In this document: positions 62,810 to 64,000 of the stretch, piece after piece
Numbering within the stretch: the stretch's first letter is position 1
Layout of the letters: each line of letters starts with the position of its first letter
Source: Aldrovandia affinis
Taxonomy: Eukaryota > Chordata > Actinopteri > Notacanthiformes > Halosauridae
Direction of reading: 5' to 3'
NCBI GenBank assembly: GCA_029706075.1
Contig: JAINUG010000048.1
Span: 2,350,501 to 2,414,500, forward strand
Length of the DNA stretch: 64,000 nt
Translations under genes and position numbers: made by a program
Notes under the pieces: generated by a model
Told to the model about the DNA's origin: nothing
What the model saw: only the letters and a program-made list of their open reading frames with translations
Databases searched by the model: none

Positions 62810-64000
62810 AGGACTACAGTATATACTTTGATAGAAGAATACAACAAATCCAGATAAACCACATGCAAAAAAGATAAATCTAAACATTTACAAAAACTGA
62901 TTTAAATGTAACCACCATTTTCTGAAGGCACATCTTCTTAGGCCTATTTTGTCCAGTTAAAAAGCAAACTATGTTGCAAAACCCGTATTTTAAATATGTC
63001 CTACACTATTCCTATTCCCAAAGGTGGTTTTCATACAGATACATTTTAGCATTTCCAGCTCTGTGTCTCTGCACTTCCATACTGTTTGAAGGGAGTAATG
63101 ACCCCATTTGCATTCTTCCAGCCAAACATAAATGAATGATAACAACAAATAATCTCATCTCTATTCCTCTCTGTAGCTTTCAAAAGGACAAATACTTCCT
63201 GCGGTCACACAATGGCATCACATTGGTATTCTGTTCTCAGTTTAGCCAAGAGCCAAGCTGTGTCTGCTCTTAAGCAACCGTGCACAGCCCAACCTTCTGC
63301 CAGGGAGAATGGAGAGAAGGGAAGGCAGGAGGAAGAGAAGGAGGGGATAGGGGTGTCAAAATGGATATAAAGAGAAGAACAGAATGGAGATACGAAGAAA
63401 AGGAAGTACAGAGAGTAGGAGAGGGGAGAGAGAGAAATAAACAGTGAAGAACAAAAAAAGAAAAGAGTAGAGGGAGCAAGAAGAAGCAGTACTGTGAGAC
63501 CATGGCCCTGATAGCAGTCTTTAAAAAGACAAGATAAAAAAGAAGCAGGTGCAAATGTATTTTCAGTAACAAAAACACCAAAGCAGAGCTTTAAATTCCC
63601 ACAGCAGTAAAGGACTAAAGAACATTTTTCCTTTCAAAATAATCATGCCATTCAAATACTAGAAATATGTCAATTTAACTGGTGGTATTTAAGTCAATTA
63701 GTCCAAATGGAAGTGCGGTAAAATAAATAACACCCATTGTGTATACAAGGCAGAAGCGAGCCATACCTGTTGATTATTAGCCTCCAAATATAAACACTGA
63801 ATGTAGCATCCATATAATTAATCCAATGAATCTTCAGAAAATTGTTGATATAGCCTATAGTTTATCCATACTCATGACGCAGACTGAAAAGGCTACCACA
63901 CTGTGGTATAATTAGTGGTAACTACAGCTACGGTACAGTTGTAAACACTGGTAGCCACTGATATTAACTCTACATCCCATTTACAAAAATAAGAAAGAAA
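62810..64000. other. No gene; purine-rich tract
   Basis: 63296-63490 is strongly purine-rich on the plus strand (GGA/GAA/GAGA runs). The 103-codon minus frame there is a shadow of this tract. Otherwise no feature. Confidence 0.55.

Overview
The window looks like gene-poor euchromatic DNA from a ray-finned (probably teleost) fish. I infer this from the repeats: several Tc1/mariner transposons with fish-type transposases, tRNA-headed SINEs, SINE and LINE 3' ends carrying the L2-clade tail (a GGATA-loop hairpin followed by TGTAA-type repeats), an RTE-clade LINE, hAT-like and other terminal-inverted-repeat elements, and many simple repeats. No intact host protein-coding gene, rRNA or functional tRNA gene could be supported. 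Every recognisable coding stretch belongs to a decayed transposon.

Layout. 1-5.3 kb is repeat-dense: an unusual inverted-repeat element built from TGACTTAGGC motifs (526-1015), a microsatellite, a Tc1/mariner remnant carrying a small LINE insertion (1062-1760), a 5'-truncated RTE-type LINE (about 1880-4330, minus) and a second, much older LINE remnant (4620-5240). 5.3-11.7 kb holds no recognised gene, but includes an unassigned GC-richer block (6091-7300), a possible LINE endonuclease scrap and a G-quadruplex motif. 11.7-14.2 kb has a truncated Tc1 copy and a hAT-like element. 14-26.7 kb is mostly unique-looking sequence with scattered SINEs, including two same-orientation copies of a GC-rich tRNA-headed SINE (called SINE-A here) at 22.3 and 22.9 kb. 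26.8-29.2 kb is a composite of nested inverted-repeat elements. 30.4-31.8 kb is a Tc1 element with long inverted repeats.

The second half holds three more Tc1 elements (38157-40011, 42740-44275, 52984-54401). The first is split by an L2 LINE; the first and third share the same disabling deletion. A decayed Tc1-like element (48277-49734) is interrupted by an LTR-like segment and then by a poly(A) retro-insertion. Two further SINE-A copies lie at 45.2 and 62.6 kb. Long stretches between repeats (14.8-15.2, 40.2-40.4, 41.5-42.1 and 51.5-52.2 kb) have the look of conserved non-coding elements, which would fit a regulatory gene desert or a very large intron; this is inference and needs alignment to other fish.

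How the pieces relate: the elements form a stratigraphy. Autonomous Tc1 copies supplied transposase, deleted copies were probably moved in trans, and L2-type LINEs supplied machinery for SINEs with L2-like tails. Target-site duplications visible around at least eight insertions give their order of arrival.
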